In this document: positions 47,289 through 59,313 of the stretch, piece by piece | Numbering within the stretch: position 1 is the first letter of the stretch | Layout: the number at the start of each line of letters is the position of its first letter | NCBI GenBank assembly: GCA_950295325.1 | Contig: OX485808.1 | Coordinates: forward strand, 11,846,501-11,910,500 | DNA: 64,000 nucleotides | Source of the DNA: Polytrichum commune | Lineage: Eukaryota > Streptophyta > Polytrichopsida > Polytrichales > Polytrichaceae | Direction: 5' to 3' | The notes under the pieces: model-generated | Database searches by the model: none | Told to the model about the DNA's origin: nothing | What the model saw: only the letters and a program-made list of their open reading frames with translations | Translations under genes and position numbers: made by a program

Positions 47289-47991
47289 CGCTAGGAGAAA
47301 ACTTGTTCATTCCAACCATCCGTTACAACTTGAACCTTATGGCGGGACCCCAAGGCCCCACATAGACTCTATCTCAAAAAGCCATTAATTATTTATTTTG
47401 TTGGAATGCTTGTGTTGCAACATAAACCTAAACCTAAACTTGTACATGTTGGCTAGAAGTCATTACTGCATCTCGCAACGTACCGTTGGATCACTCTTGC
47501 TCTTAGCTAAGTTTCACTTCTAATAACTTCACTCAAAAATTTGTGCTTACTTATTTCTCCAAAAATCCATCTAAAAAATGAGCATGATACCCTTAAAAAT
47601 GACTAATTACGTCACCAATATATTAAAAAAAAAAAAAAAAAAAAAACTTGAATGTCCATGTGTAGCTCATGATGTGAGCAGTCGATTGCCGCCTTCGTAG
47701 AAAGGATCAGAGTTATATTGATGGTGCTACAGAGTTTATGCGAGAGCCAAGGGCCGATGGGACACCAAGGTCCCGCCATATGGTTCACTTGTCCATTGCA
47801 ACTCATGCGAGAAAATACATAAATTAATAAATTGGGTTGCCAACCATAAGTTTTTGGTTGCGGATTTGGGGCAGTTGGCAACCAAAAGCCTCTAGTAGAT
47901 CACCAAAATGATTTATCTATGCAGTTCTTGGCCATGAATTGTAGTGGACAAATTACAATGGATGGTTGGGATGAACAAGTTTCTCCTAGTG
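47289..47991. mobile_element. CACTA-type foldback MITE with a nested foldback insertion, 703 bp
   Basis: Ends CGCTAGGAGAAAACTTGTTCAT and, in reverse complement, CACTAGGAGAAACTTGTTCAT. A direct 3-bp CTT flanks it (47286-47288, 47992-47994), the CACTA target size. The right part matches the MITE at 24908. The left arm is interrupted at about 47343 by a block with inverted ends TATGGCGGGACC...GGTCCCGCCATA (to about 47782) that includes an A-run (about 47622-47646). Confidence 0.75.
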
Positions 47992-47994
47992 CTT

Positions 47995-50900
47995 ATAGCC
48001 CGAACCCTACAACCCAGCAAACTAACTAGAGTCCTCATACTAGTAAATGCAGGAGCCCATAATGGTAATTGAACCTAACAATTCCAAATTGGCTCTTCCC
48101 ATGCACATGTCATAACACTACATACCAATGCATGGCAAGTCTTAGATATAACATCCTATGCATTATGGGTGCCCCCAACCAAAGACAAAAACTAATAGCC
48201 CCATCCTCCTTGATCACACTCCAACTCATTGTATTGAACATTGTATGTACGAGAGGCCCAAATCAGGGCCCAAAAGTGTATAGGGGTTTAAATGAGGGTT
48301 AAGTTAGAGGGAAAGTGAGTTCAATTGATAACAACATGCAACATGACTCTCAATGGTATCTATGGTATATATTCTCAGGTGAATGTTCATAACACCTACC
48401 AAGGGGGAAGGGAAAATAGGGGGAGGATGGAAACATTGGTAACTTGTGTAGAGCCTTGGGATTGCATTTTGAAAAAAAATTAACCCCAAATCAATATACC
48501 AAACGAGCTTAAATTGGGGTGAACCAAGAACCAACCTGTAGATGGCATATTTTTACTACAACTCCTTTGGTAGGTATTATGAGACCAAAACCTAGAGATT
48601 CCTTATGGTAAGGGGGCCAAGGCTTGAAACCCACCTTTGTGAACTAGGCCCCCCCCGGATCCAATAAAAACACGACCCCATAGATTTTTGACTTATTCCT
48701 CTTGAGTGGGCCCTTTTGTATTGACTTGGAGTCTTTGATACTAATTATGAGTTAATTCATCTTGAAAATAGAATTACATGATATAATATGATTGACTGCA
48801 TATTCACCTTGGGCAAAAGCACACCTTTTATGATGCTTAGTATCACATGCATAGTCATGTAAATTACCCTCTTTTGAGGCATATGTTAGGTTATGTTGAT
48901 GATGAACGACTCCATCATTAGTGTCACGTCATGACACTTGGCGTTCAAGTGTGCTTACTAATATCTTGGCATGAGTATGTATCTTCATTCATGTTATGAG
49001 GTGTATGCCTATCTTACATAATGGTCTACAAGTGTACACAAATGACATTTGACATTAGTATGCCAATGAATATCTTCCCTTTGCGTACTAAAACACAAAA
49101 CTATCATCTCAAGTATTCCATTGTCATAATGTTAATATTTTTTCAAATAAAAAATTTCATTTGTGTTGATGACAAATAGTAGCATATTGGTGATTAGTGA
49201 ATGTGACACTTTGAGACCTCTATGTATCTAATTTAGGCCCTTCACAACTACAATGATTATCCCAATTAATGGGGGGGGGGGGGTGCTAATATTGAGAGTG
49301 GAAAATCGGTGAACTGATACTAGATTGCATTATGAAATTAGTGCCACCAAAAGATATAGGAAGCGTTGTTTATCCCGACATTATTTAGTGGAAATAACAT
49401 TCATAGCATCACTATTCATTGGAGGTACAAGCACTTGGCACTATTCACCAACAAGTATGTGTTTCCATGTAAAAAATTTTAATCACTCTACAAACACCTT
49501 AGAGCACGCATGGATTCTTTTGAAATATATGATGAATGAGGATGTATTCATGAATTTAGTGTCACTCTATAAAAAAATTCAACCCTCTGTAACTTTGTGA
49601 GTTGGCTAAATAATGCGTGCTTTGAGAATTAATACCACGTACACTAAATGGGATAACCAGTGCACTGTACGTGACATTAAATACCATAAACATAGTAACC
49701 TACAATCCACCCTCAATATGTGGGAACACTTCGGAGCAAGGAAATTTGCAACACTTTTGTGGTGTTAACACTTCGACACACTTATCAAGGGCATCGTAGA
49801 CAACGCTTACATGAATAATACTTTGAAATTTTGAAAAATAACACTCATATGAATAAAGGATGAAAATACATAAGAAATGAATGTCATCATACATTTAAGC
49901 ACAATGGAAGGACAAATCCATGGTGGTTCGATGAGATTCTTGCGCACGCCAAAATCCTATTACCTTTTGAAGTGCTCAAATGCTTCAAATGAGAGGTGTA
50001 ACATTAGTAGGTCTTTGTTCCAAAATTTGTTTCAAGGTCAATAATGCACTTTCGACATCCTTGAATCCTGCTCTATCTCCCACCACACCACCAATTTTTT
50101 GCACATTGTCAAACTCTTCAATAAGTCCATTATCAAGCATATCATTGCACATTGTGAACTTCTTCAATAAGTTCGTTGTCAGGTGCATCATCTCTTTCAT
50201 CAAGCATACTTATAATTTCGTCTTCAATAGGTACGTAGAGATTGTTTTGGATCTAATTCTAGTTTAAATTTGATAAACTCAGTGCATTCATTATGGGTCC
50301 AATTTCACTCTTTGCAAGTACCAATGCCAGTTGTTCCAATAAGGTAGTAGGGTTCATGGTTCATAGTTAGGGATTTTGTCAATTTCATCCAAGCGATACA
50401 ACTTCATAGCCTCACTTTCATCCAAATCACCACTTATCGAGATGAACTCAATGAAGAAAACACAATCTTTTATAAAATCTCTTAACATTTAACAATTAAC
50501 ACTTGCTAGTGTATATTTTTTAGAATATTTTTGGGAAGCGCAATTTTCTTCAACACATGTGATTTTAACACTTATCGGGGTAACACAAACCGAGGGTGGA
50601 CTGTAATGGGAGACCCCACTCAAAGAGGTGGGTACGTGTCCTCTAGCCTTGGCCGCAGGTAAAGGGTGGATGATGGATGATAAAATATGTGGATGAAAGG
50701 CGTCGACGTGGGGTAGGGAGGATGGATGAAGTCGTACTGGCTTGACTGGTGGGTCAATCATCGACCTCTAGCCTGGGACGTGCACGCGTGCGTGTCTGAC
50801 GTGGGATGACGTGGTGCAGGTCAACTGTCCACATGAGATTCTATTTGCTCCTTTTGGTCACTGGCCTCTCAAACCTTTCTTCTACCTTATCTTGGGGCCT

Positions 50901-51205
50901 AAACAATTCCCTAATTTGTTCACAACACTCTCTTTTCCCCCGCCAATCATCCTTTACGTGATGAGCGCCACGAGGCCATGTTCTCTCATAATGTAACTTA
51001 TCTTAAGGTTTCGACAAGGAAGTCAAACCTTACATACTAGGGTCCGTTTAAGTATAGCCCACCCACACTTACTGGTGCAGGTCACCAATGAACATTTTTT
51101 ATCAGTATCAGCAATTGTTACATCCATCGGTTCTCACTGGTCAAATTGGAGTTAAACGTGGCCCCTCTAGTAGAAGTTCGCTGATGGCCCACACCAATAT
51201 TGTAA
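47995..51205. other. Gene-free repeat field
   Basis: Only short ORFs. A G tract at about 49270-49283, a C tract at about 48649-48656, and a Stowaway-like single end near 49660-49700. The overlapping pair at 49980-50267 has no domain that I recognise. Confidence 0.5.
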
Positions 51206-51600
51206 GTGGGGGCATGCTGTTAGACTACGGTGAAGAAGTGCACCGGTCGATCAATGATTTTTGCCCAAGGCAAGGTTATTTCAGGCAACGGTTGGTGTGG
51301 CGGATACGATGGGGGAAAAAAATTAACTGCCTCCAAGTTGGAGTTCTCCATAGGCCAAGTTCTTGTCTGAGGGTTTGAGGTTGCCCAAGAAACTTGACTT
51401 CCGGAGTTCCCCTAGCGAAAAGTGTTGCCATGTTGGCAACCATGTTATTTTTTCATCCATGCTTGAAGTTCTACACCATAGAAGTTTTGGCCATAGCGTA
51501 AACCTTGGCCAATAAGAACCCATTTCGTAACCAATCGTATTGCTCCATTCCCTTGAATTCTTGATGGGTGTACTTCTTCATTGTTGTGTAAACTTGCCCT
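51206..51600. mobile_element. MITE related to 32443-32695 and 30756-31040
   Basis: The left arm has TAGACTACGGTGAAGAAGTG and CACCGGTCGATCAATGATTT. The right end in reverse complement is GGGCAAGTTTACACAACAATG, followed by GAAGAAGTACACC. The interior matches 30900-31020 inverted. The exact left boundary is uncertain. Confidence 0.55.
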
Positions 51601-54050
51601 AAAATTTTTTTTGAGTACACTAAATGTCTTATTTACTGTGGCCCACACTGTTCAAAATCGATCCACATGTATTGTTATGTAATCATTGGATGGCAACTAG
51701 AGATGGTGTCATCTAAGAGAGATTTAGTGGTGCCCACTTGGTGCTACATGTCCTTGACATACCATTCTTTGAATCACAACAAATTATATGTTTAGTATAG
51801 CAAGTATTGGGCCCGCGTAGGTCACTTAGTGCATTTAAAAAAGGACGTGCATCCTAATATAGGGAGGATTGAATTCACTTGATATAAAATCTATAAAAGT
51901 CTTCCACATAATTTAGGGATTGTATAAAGTCTATAATCCCATTACAAGTAAGATAGATAGACTTTAAATATGGACCATTCCAAAATAATTATTAATGAAA
52001 TAAGGGTTCAAGATAAGGACCGTAAGGTATATGTCGAATAGGCTTAGTTTTGCAAGCATGCTGCACAATATTTGGATAAAAATTGTAGCATCATATGCCC
52101 AAAAAGGATGGAAATTCCCATCATTTATTACAAATTGTCTTCCTCATCATGCACTCCCGTTTGGAAACACCTAGGGTTTCAATTCCACTTTGTTGACACC
52201 GACGATTTTTGGTTTTTCCTAGGGTTACGAAACAAGGGAGGCAGAGAGTGGAGAGCGGAGTCATGGAAGTAGAGATCTCGGACATGCACACCACAACATG
52301 CTTTTGAATTTCATCAAAGAAGCGAGGCTCACTTGCTTATGTTGTTGCTCATAATGGATTCTCCTCTCCTTTGGCCATTTTGCCACCTCCAACTCCACCA
52401 CATCCAAGTAAGCCTCTGGATTAATTCACCCATATTATGCATACTTGTAGAATTGGCTTGATTTAAGATTGAGTGTGTGCAATTGCGTTAGGGTTTTCAT
52501 AAACATGAGCAGAGCATTTCCAAGGTTCCTTAGATCAAGATTGTTAGGATGGCTATATACTGTAAGATGGGTGGAGACTCACTTGTGGACAATTGTCTTG
52601 AATGTACACATGGATTGCTTTTGAGATCTTGGAGAGTAATCCCTTCCTACAACTTTCAGGTGCCTCATGCGGTATAGAGAGAAGCCATGTGCGGATTAGG
52701 TTTAGGGTTGAATGAGAAAGGGTTTGGCATCATAATTGTGAATTAGAATTGGCTAGCTTTTATTGCCATGCTTTTTTTGTGCCACTTTTTCCAATGTGTA
52801 TGCATTTAAAATGTTTAATTATAAAGAGTATAGACTACCAAAAATTGAAATGACATTGGCAATATAACTAATGATAGGTGGAATAATGTAAGTAATTTTA
52901 GAGAATTAAGTAATTATAGGGAGCTTTTAAATCATGTCATGGAGGTAAATGACCCTCACACAAATAGCCCCGATCCGCACATGGTGGACAAAAATCCTAT
53001 AGTGTGACCTACCCGAGGTATTGGGATTCAAAATTTGAAACATTCTCTCTTTTATTAGGAAGTCTTTACTTTTAGTGTTGACGGTGCATACAAGTCCATG
53101 TTCTCAAGGCATTCTATCCCATCTTAAGCCATGAAGAGATGGTGTACACTGATATATGCAATTAGGTTGCCCTTTGCAAATAGGTCGCCTCTTTACCCAC
53201 GATAACAAATATTATATTGTTACAATGTCGATGATTTAGCGTGGAGCAACTTGATTGCACATAGTAATTTACAAGAACTACACCAAATAGGGTCATGAGT
53301 GTGACCTTTTGGAACACAATGATTTATTGTGTTGACTTCCGGTTTCAAGTTAAAGTCAATTTCACTTTATGACACGTGATGACATGTGAAGATGTGTGGA
53401 TGTCTCTTCTCACTTATTTAATGGAATGTTTTATTTTATCTAGAAAATCTAGGTCCAATATTACATGTACTATCACAACAAAAGTAAGCATTATAGATGT
53501 TCATGAAATTTCAGTTAGTCACACTAATGCCCTCTCCCCACTTGACTTTACCAAATAACCAAAGTTTTTCCTAAAAACCGGGTAAAGCTCCCTCGGTTAT
53601 AGGGGAGGCATCCGGCTATCCCAATGCACCTACAAGACTTGCTCCGGAGATTTTTGAGTAGGTTTTAGTTAAGTAGCTTTCACACATGTTCATGGTTATA
53701 TCTACCAAGCAATGAATGTTGGATAGCTTTTGTCCCATCCCCAAATCCCTTACTACTCATCTATCTTACCATCGATTTTTTGGTAATGGAGCTCCTCTTG
53801 CCCTCACAGACTAAAAAACAACCAAACACAAGGGTAGGAGGCGACACTTTTAGAGGTCCTATATTCTTGCCTCATGTTTAGGTACCGATGGGATGGTCAG
53901 TGCTTGAGGCTTAAAACCTCCACTTTTAAACCATGCCAAATCATTTGCCAACTAGGCTCGGCACTAGATAATGTCGATGGTGTGAAGGCTGGATTTTTAG
54001 AACCAACTTTTAGGCTTAGCGAAAGTCAGGTGGGGAAGGGGGGGGGGGAA
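51601..54050. other. No gene recognised
   Basis: AT-rich, short ORFs only. A G tract lies immediately left of the next element (about 54039-54048). Confidence 0.5.
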
Positions 54051-54053
54051 TAA

Positions 54054-54553
54054 GGGCCACTTCGCACACGAGACTAAGAGTGCGTGACCATTACACTTGA
54101 AGCACTCTCATTGGTGGAAAAGGCAGAGCTGGTCCAAGTTCGCTTCACACTGTGCTTGAGGGACCATTGGAGTATGTGAATGCAAGATGGGTGTAAAGTC
54201 TACATGGAGTCCTACATGGCATCGAATGGATCATGTTTCATGGTCACTTGGACTATTTTGAAAACCCATCTCTTGGAGATAGGCCTAACACAAAACCGGG
54301 AGACCATGGCACTCCGAACGCTCACAACCGTTGATTTTATTCTATTTTATCATGTGTAAGAATCCGCATGAATTGAAATACATGAAAATAGCATTTGGTT
54401 GAGGGCCCAGTCACATATGACTTCGCACTACACTTGAGGGCCCAAGGCCACACTACATGATTTTGGAGGCGTCTTGGGACGGCCTTTGGACACCTTCTTT
54501 TGGGCTCTTACAATTTCATGGTCACGGCTCTTGGCTCGTGTGTGAAATGGCCC
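54054..54553. mobile_element. PIF/Harbinger-like nonautonomous element, copy 3 (500 bp)
   Basis: Same orientation and interior as copy 1. Ends GGGCCACTTCGCACACGAG and GGGCCATTTCACACACGAG (right, reverse complement). The target duplication is TAA (54051-54053, 54554-54556), different from the TTA of copies 1 and 2, which confirms independent insertion. Runs of G lie on both outer sides. Confidence 0.9.
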
Positions 54554-54556
54554 TAA

Positions 54557-56740
54557 GGCTCGGGGGGGGGGGGGGGTAGTCATTGGTTGGAGTAGCAATA
54601 TACGTGCGAACAAATGATAGGGTATTTTAAAAACATGGGGGCAAAAATTTATAATTGGACTTAAGAGTAATATAGGGTATCAAAAATGGCACTGGACATC
54701 TTTAAAGTACTATAGGGTATGGAATAATAGGGAATTTGGAATTATAAGTAATGCAAGCCAGTTTTCTATTAACCCAAAGTAGAAATTTACATAATGATAG
54801 CATGTGAAAACAAGAAGAGAATTGAAAGTAATACCCTCCTATAAAATAGTGGTTGTTCGCACCTATATCCTTAACTTTCTAACACACTACCCCCCCGAGC
54901 CCTAAGGACGCTATTTAGTGTACATCCCCCACAAACCCAACTAATGTAAACAATTTCTAATTTAAAACCACATTACAACATTAAAATGTCATGATACCTA
55001 AGTGACTCAATGCTTACGTAATCATCATATTAATGTTTGAGTCATTTCAAATCCCACTACTATTGCATTCATAGCCAAGGTTGAAGGTGTTAACAACCAC
55101 TCTCCACCCAACTATACTAGGATTTATCAAACGAGCGATGCTTTATAGCAGGTCAATGTATGTAGATTGATGGATTTTTGACAAAGACGACAAAGTTCAA
55201 TCAAATGGCCTTCATTATATCCATTAACTAACGTGCATCATCACTTCAAGAAAATTGGTGGTTTTGGGCCCACTCCAAACACGTACAATCAGAAGTAGAT
55301 TTTGAATGCAAATGTTGGTAATGTGTGTGTGCATATTGGTTCAGGTGTTTGTCTAAACCCCGTAAAGATAGATCACTTATAAATGACAATGGACAATACC
55401 CGTGCAATATAGGTTGCTCTTCATGCATACATATTACCTAATGACATGTTATGAATGTCAAACGTATTTTAGAGCACCATCCTCCTTCAAATCAAAGTGG
55501 AACCTTATGGGAGTTACGGAACTTACCCTAAGATTCTTCATAGAGGGGGCCTTCAAAGAACGGGATTATTAACCCGTTTTCTAAGTGCCAACTTCTACAT
55601 TAGGATCAGGTTCAAGAAAGCTGGGGTCCATTGTTTTTGTTTTTGTTGTTTTCTTTTATGAGTATATGCATGTGGGATGCACAATGCGCAATGCACAATG
55701 AAGAGTGTCATATTGTTTTTTTTTTTTTTTTTTTAATGCAAATTTTGCGTTGGCAATAGACTACAATTGCTTCTCAAAAATTGGAGTTAGGCCACAAGGA
55801 GACACCACCATGGCAGATATGTTGACGATGACGTATGAATTAAGTTTCACTCCCTCTTTTTAATAGGTTGGACTACATACATATTCAAGATCATGGACCA
55901 ACAATGATATAATCAAAAAAACACATTTGTTGTAGGGTCGACCATGGTGTCACGTATCCCACAAATCTATAGGGGGTCAAGATTTTACGTTAGATGGATG
56001 AGAGCTATGCTCGTATGTGGTCTCTCTCTCTCTCTAAAGGTTTACGACTAAATGACAAGGTAATATGAACGGAGTAAAACAAATCAGCCCAAAAGAAGTA
56101 TATAGTCCACACACGAAAGCCAATTAGGTGGGCCCATAAATCCAAACTTAATTAACCCATTCTCACTATTTTTAGATCGCACCACGGATTGCTTGGAGTT
56201 CTTGCGCAATCGTAACATGATTAATGCACTCCATGCGCACACAAACCTCAAGGCGGTGACCATTTTCACGGTGTTTTGTTTGATCTACATGAAAGTGACT
56301 TGCTTTTTTGACATGAATGTCCTTCAAGGTGTGTATAGCTTTTTGATCGGAAGCGAATGCATGCATGAGGTACCACTAGCAATGAGCATGAAGACGGTGT
56401 CGAATTTTGTCCATTTGATTTTAACTCACCTTGTTGAGCGGCATCTTCTTGAAGAGAAGAGCCAAAGGAATGCCACTTTGCAATTAAGGCTTAAGACTAT
56501 GCAGCAATTTCGAGTCATAATAATTCTTACCTCACAATGTAATGGGATAGGACACCGAACATGCCTTCCAGCATGGACAACCTCAACCTTTAAAACCCCA
56601 TGCAAATTTTGTTTCGTTGTGGTGAGTGGTTATGCTACTACATGCAATTCAAATGAAAGTCAAATGGAAAATATTCTGAGGGTCTGCTTTCTTGTGAATC
56701 GCAGCTTTGGCATTTCTGTTTGCTTTAACAACCACATAGA
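54557..56740. other. No gene recognised
   Basis: Contains a G tract (54564-54577), a T tract (about 55716-55734), a (TC)n tract (about 56022-56035) and, from 56193, an open plus frame of 203 codons with no family resemblance. Its antisense frame has a stretch beginning MHAFASDQKAIHTLKDIHV that looks a little more protein-like. Confidence 0.45.
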
Positions 56741-56784
56741 GAAAGACTTGAAAACCTCAAACCCTAACCCTAACCCTAACCCTA
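56741..56784 (+). repeat. (CCCTAA)4 tract inside a dispersed repeat
   Basis: AACCCTAACCCTAACCCTAA then CCCTAG. The surrounding repeat (GAAAGACTTGAAAA...CCTCAAACCCT) recurs at about 57567-57640 with only one CCCT, so this is a local expansion. The unit is 6 bp, not the 7-bp CCCTAAA usual for plant telomeres. Confidence 0.85.
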
Positions 56785-58382
56785 GATCAAATCCTCAACC
56801 TTGAACGTTATACATTACATTGTGTGCATGGATGCCTTACAAATGGGCGCTTCTGAAACGGACTGGAACAATGTCACGTACTTTACATGTCAATCCCAAT
56901 AGGCTGCAGCAAAAGCACCCCAAATCGTCTAAAACAAACTAGTCCAGTTCATATGCTTATTAAAAAAAAAAACATGTACTTCTTATGATGATATTGGCCA
57001 TGTAGATGGAAGCTTTGTAGAGTGAGGAATGTGTTCTCAAATCCTCTGTTGTCCATGTGTCGTAAATTACGAGATTATGATGTAAATGTGTACGTTGGTA
57101 TTGTTGGGCAACGATGATTGCTTGGACAAAAACGATTGCCTTGCCTTTAGGGGTTAGAGCCTTTGTAGATTGCCAGCGATTGTGCATGGAATGCCATATG
57201 GTAAGGTAGACATACCTAAATCCAACACAACAATAATATGGACACGTGTATTTGAAGTTGTATGTGGTTAGGTGTGGATCTAAGAATGTACACCAAAATG
57301 ACATCTGTTGAAAAGAGATTGGACTACGTGCTCAAAATATGCTAATCATTATAAATTTAATGGTCAACCTATATGACCGGTGAATGAGCATGAGAATCTT
57401 CGGATTGATAATGGATAAGATATTCATATGAGCTTCAAAAATTACGAGGCAAATGGCTACATGCATGATTTGGATTTGCTAATCATCTCATAGTAATCAC
57501 TTGTTTCATATCTTACAAATAATGGGAGTAGAGAGAAAAATATCCAAATAACATATGTCTACCTTAGAGAAAGACTTGAAAAGCCCAAACCCTGGACATT
57601 GTACCTTAATTAGTGTGCATTGTTTGCTCACAAATGGGTTGGAGAAAATATTATGAACTTTACTCATCAAGGTATGTGGGCGATTAGTGAGTGGTTAGGT
57701 GAGGACCAACAAACAAACACCATAAAGACACATGTTTCAAAAGAGATCACTAAACTACATCTTCAAATTTCATCAACTATTCCATAGTTAGTAGTGAACA
57801 GAATTGGGGGTACTATATATTCAATCAAGGAACCAAAACATTAAAAAATGCATTTCTTATAACCGAAACTGAATCAAAGGAGTCCAATTTTCAATCAGAT
57901 TTTTGCTTCCCAATGCTTCATTATAGATTTGCTAACGCAACACAAACATCATAGTGTAAATCTACTTGGTAGGAGTTGGAGAACATGAAAAAAGAACCAA
58001 ATAGTCACGCACCTCCTATATTCCAAAAAGAAAAGAACGAACCGTATAGTAACACCCACATACCTTAAAGCCTTTGTAAATCGTAAGGGAGTTTGTGTAA
58101 AGTGCCGTATACATGCTAGGCAAGATATTTGCCTGGCCTCTCTTGCATTGAAGTGCCTGGGTTGGAGTACCATGTATTTTAAGGCTCGTGATCAAATTTT
58201 TTGGGGAGCCCCGCAAATAATAAGGATGGTATTGAGAGGCATGCCTGATTTATTAGAAGCAGGACGTATTCTGCTGGCAGAGAATTTTGCACAGCTGTGT
58301 AGGTTATAATATTGTTGAAGTAAACTAACACGATACGGTCCCCCTCTTGAAAACCAAATATCCGTAATTCAAAGGACATTCA
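56785..58382. other. Dispersed low-copy repeats, no gene recognised
   Basis: A block with AAAAGAGATTGGACTACGTG(C/T), then AGTGAACA(C/G)AATTGGG, recurs with drift at about 57305, 57740, 60020 and 62265. The minus ORF at 56960-57304 has no recognisable domain. Confidence 0.5.
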
Positions 58383-58507
58383 TGCCCTGGGCTAGATCAC
58401 ATCTTCATTCGGCTGGGCTTCGCCCCTCTCACGCCTTCTTCACTGCCTGGTCTTCCTGCCCGCATCTGCGTGGAAACTCCTCCTTGTTGGGAACCAATGT
58501 GATAATA

Positions 58508-59078
58508 CAGTGTTCTCCCGTTTAAGTACACACTTTGAACCGGAGCCGTTGGTGGGCACTTAGTTGGTAGGTGCGTACTTTGCATATTTCCATTGAACCA
58601 GAGGGAAATGAGCGGTTTTTAAAATATCGATGATGCAAACAACGAAGAAGATGTGTTGTTATGCTGGAGGACGTTGATGAAGTTCTCGAAACGATGCGAA
58701 TCGAAGAAGAACCACCTATCGATGAGGAAATCCAGCCTAACGAGACATTTGTTGAATCTAAAAGTGCTATTGACTTCAAGGGCTTTGAAGCTCTACACAA
58801 CATTGTCCTCGACATCGATGACCAATTGCTTTGTTTAAATGCTCAAATGGAAGTTGGACAAATGTATGATGATCTGCGACAATCATTTGAGACGTTTCAG
58901 CGAAATGTTAGCAAATTGACATTGAATGTCAAGCGTAACAAATTCATGCATTCGCGACAAATGACTCTGCATGACATGTTCAAACAATAAAGTATGAACC
59001 CTGATTTTTGTCAAGAAATTTGTGCACTTAACCGGGATGCGTACTTAAACATGTGCGTACTTAAGCGGGAGATTATTG
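58508..59078 (+). mobile_element. Pogo/Tigger-like Tc1-mariner element, internally deleted, 571 bp (nested)
   Basis: Ends CAGTGTTCTCCCGTTTAAGT and, in reverse complement, CAATAATCTCCCGCTTAAGT. TA lies on both sides (58506-58507, 59079-59080). The 3' end, with AACCGGGATGCGTACTTAAAC, aligns with that of the element at 40305. Confidence 0.82.
58661..58990 (+). pseudogene. C-terminal fragment of the pogo-like transposase, 109 aa
   Basis: An acidic N-part (MLEDVDEVLETMRIEEEPP) leads into a helical segment and the end SRQMTLHDMFKQ. pogo-family transposases commonly finish with a QxTLxDFF-like motif. The same C-terminus, broken by stops, is present in the 40305 element. It lacks the HTH and the DDE core, so it is an internal-deletion product and not an enzyme. 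The frame itself is intact. Confidence 0.55.
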
Positions 59079-59313
59079 TACATGGTCAAAATTACAAATA
59101 TTCAAGTTGACATCACTTTCATTATTCCCATGTGAATTGATGGAGTTCCTTCACATGCCAAAGGAGCTTAATTGCTTAAGTGACCAGGTATTGTCACATT
59201 GGTTCCCAACGAGAAAGAGTTCCCACGCAGGTGCAACGAGGAAGACCGGGCAATGAAGGAGGCGTGGAAGGGGTGTGACCCAGCTGAATGAAGATGTGAT
59301 CTAGCCCGGGGCC

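Larger units (their letters stand above)
58383..59313. mobile_element. TIR element with GGGCTAGATCACATCTTCATTC ends, hosting a nested pogo-like element
   Basis: The left arm (58383-58498) and right arm (59190-59313) are inverted copies over about 115 bases, including CACGCCTTCTTCACTGCC and GTTGGGAACCAATGTGA. A pogo-like element sits inside. The right outer end, in reverse complement, can be read CACTAGGCCCCGGGCTAG, hinting at CACTA, but the left end does not match, and no target duplication is evident. Confidence 0.65.

Noticed and set aside
49980-50267. Overlapping ORFs on both strands suggestive of a transposase C-terminus
   Set aside because: Only generic helix-forming composition; no motif shared with the pogo-like elements in this window.
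56741-56784. Interstitial telomere as evidence of a chromosome fusion
   Set aside because: Only four 6-bp units, inside a dispersed repeat that has another copy nearby without them.
56193-56804. 203-codon plus-strand ORF
   Set aside because: No recognisable family, an end translated from the CCCTAA tract (NPNPNPNP), and transposon-rich surroundings; probably chance.
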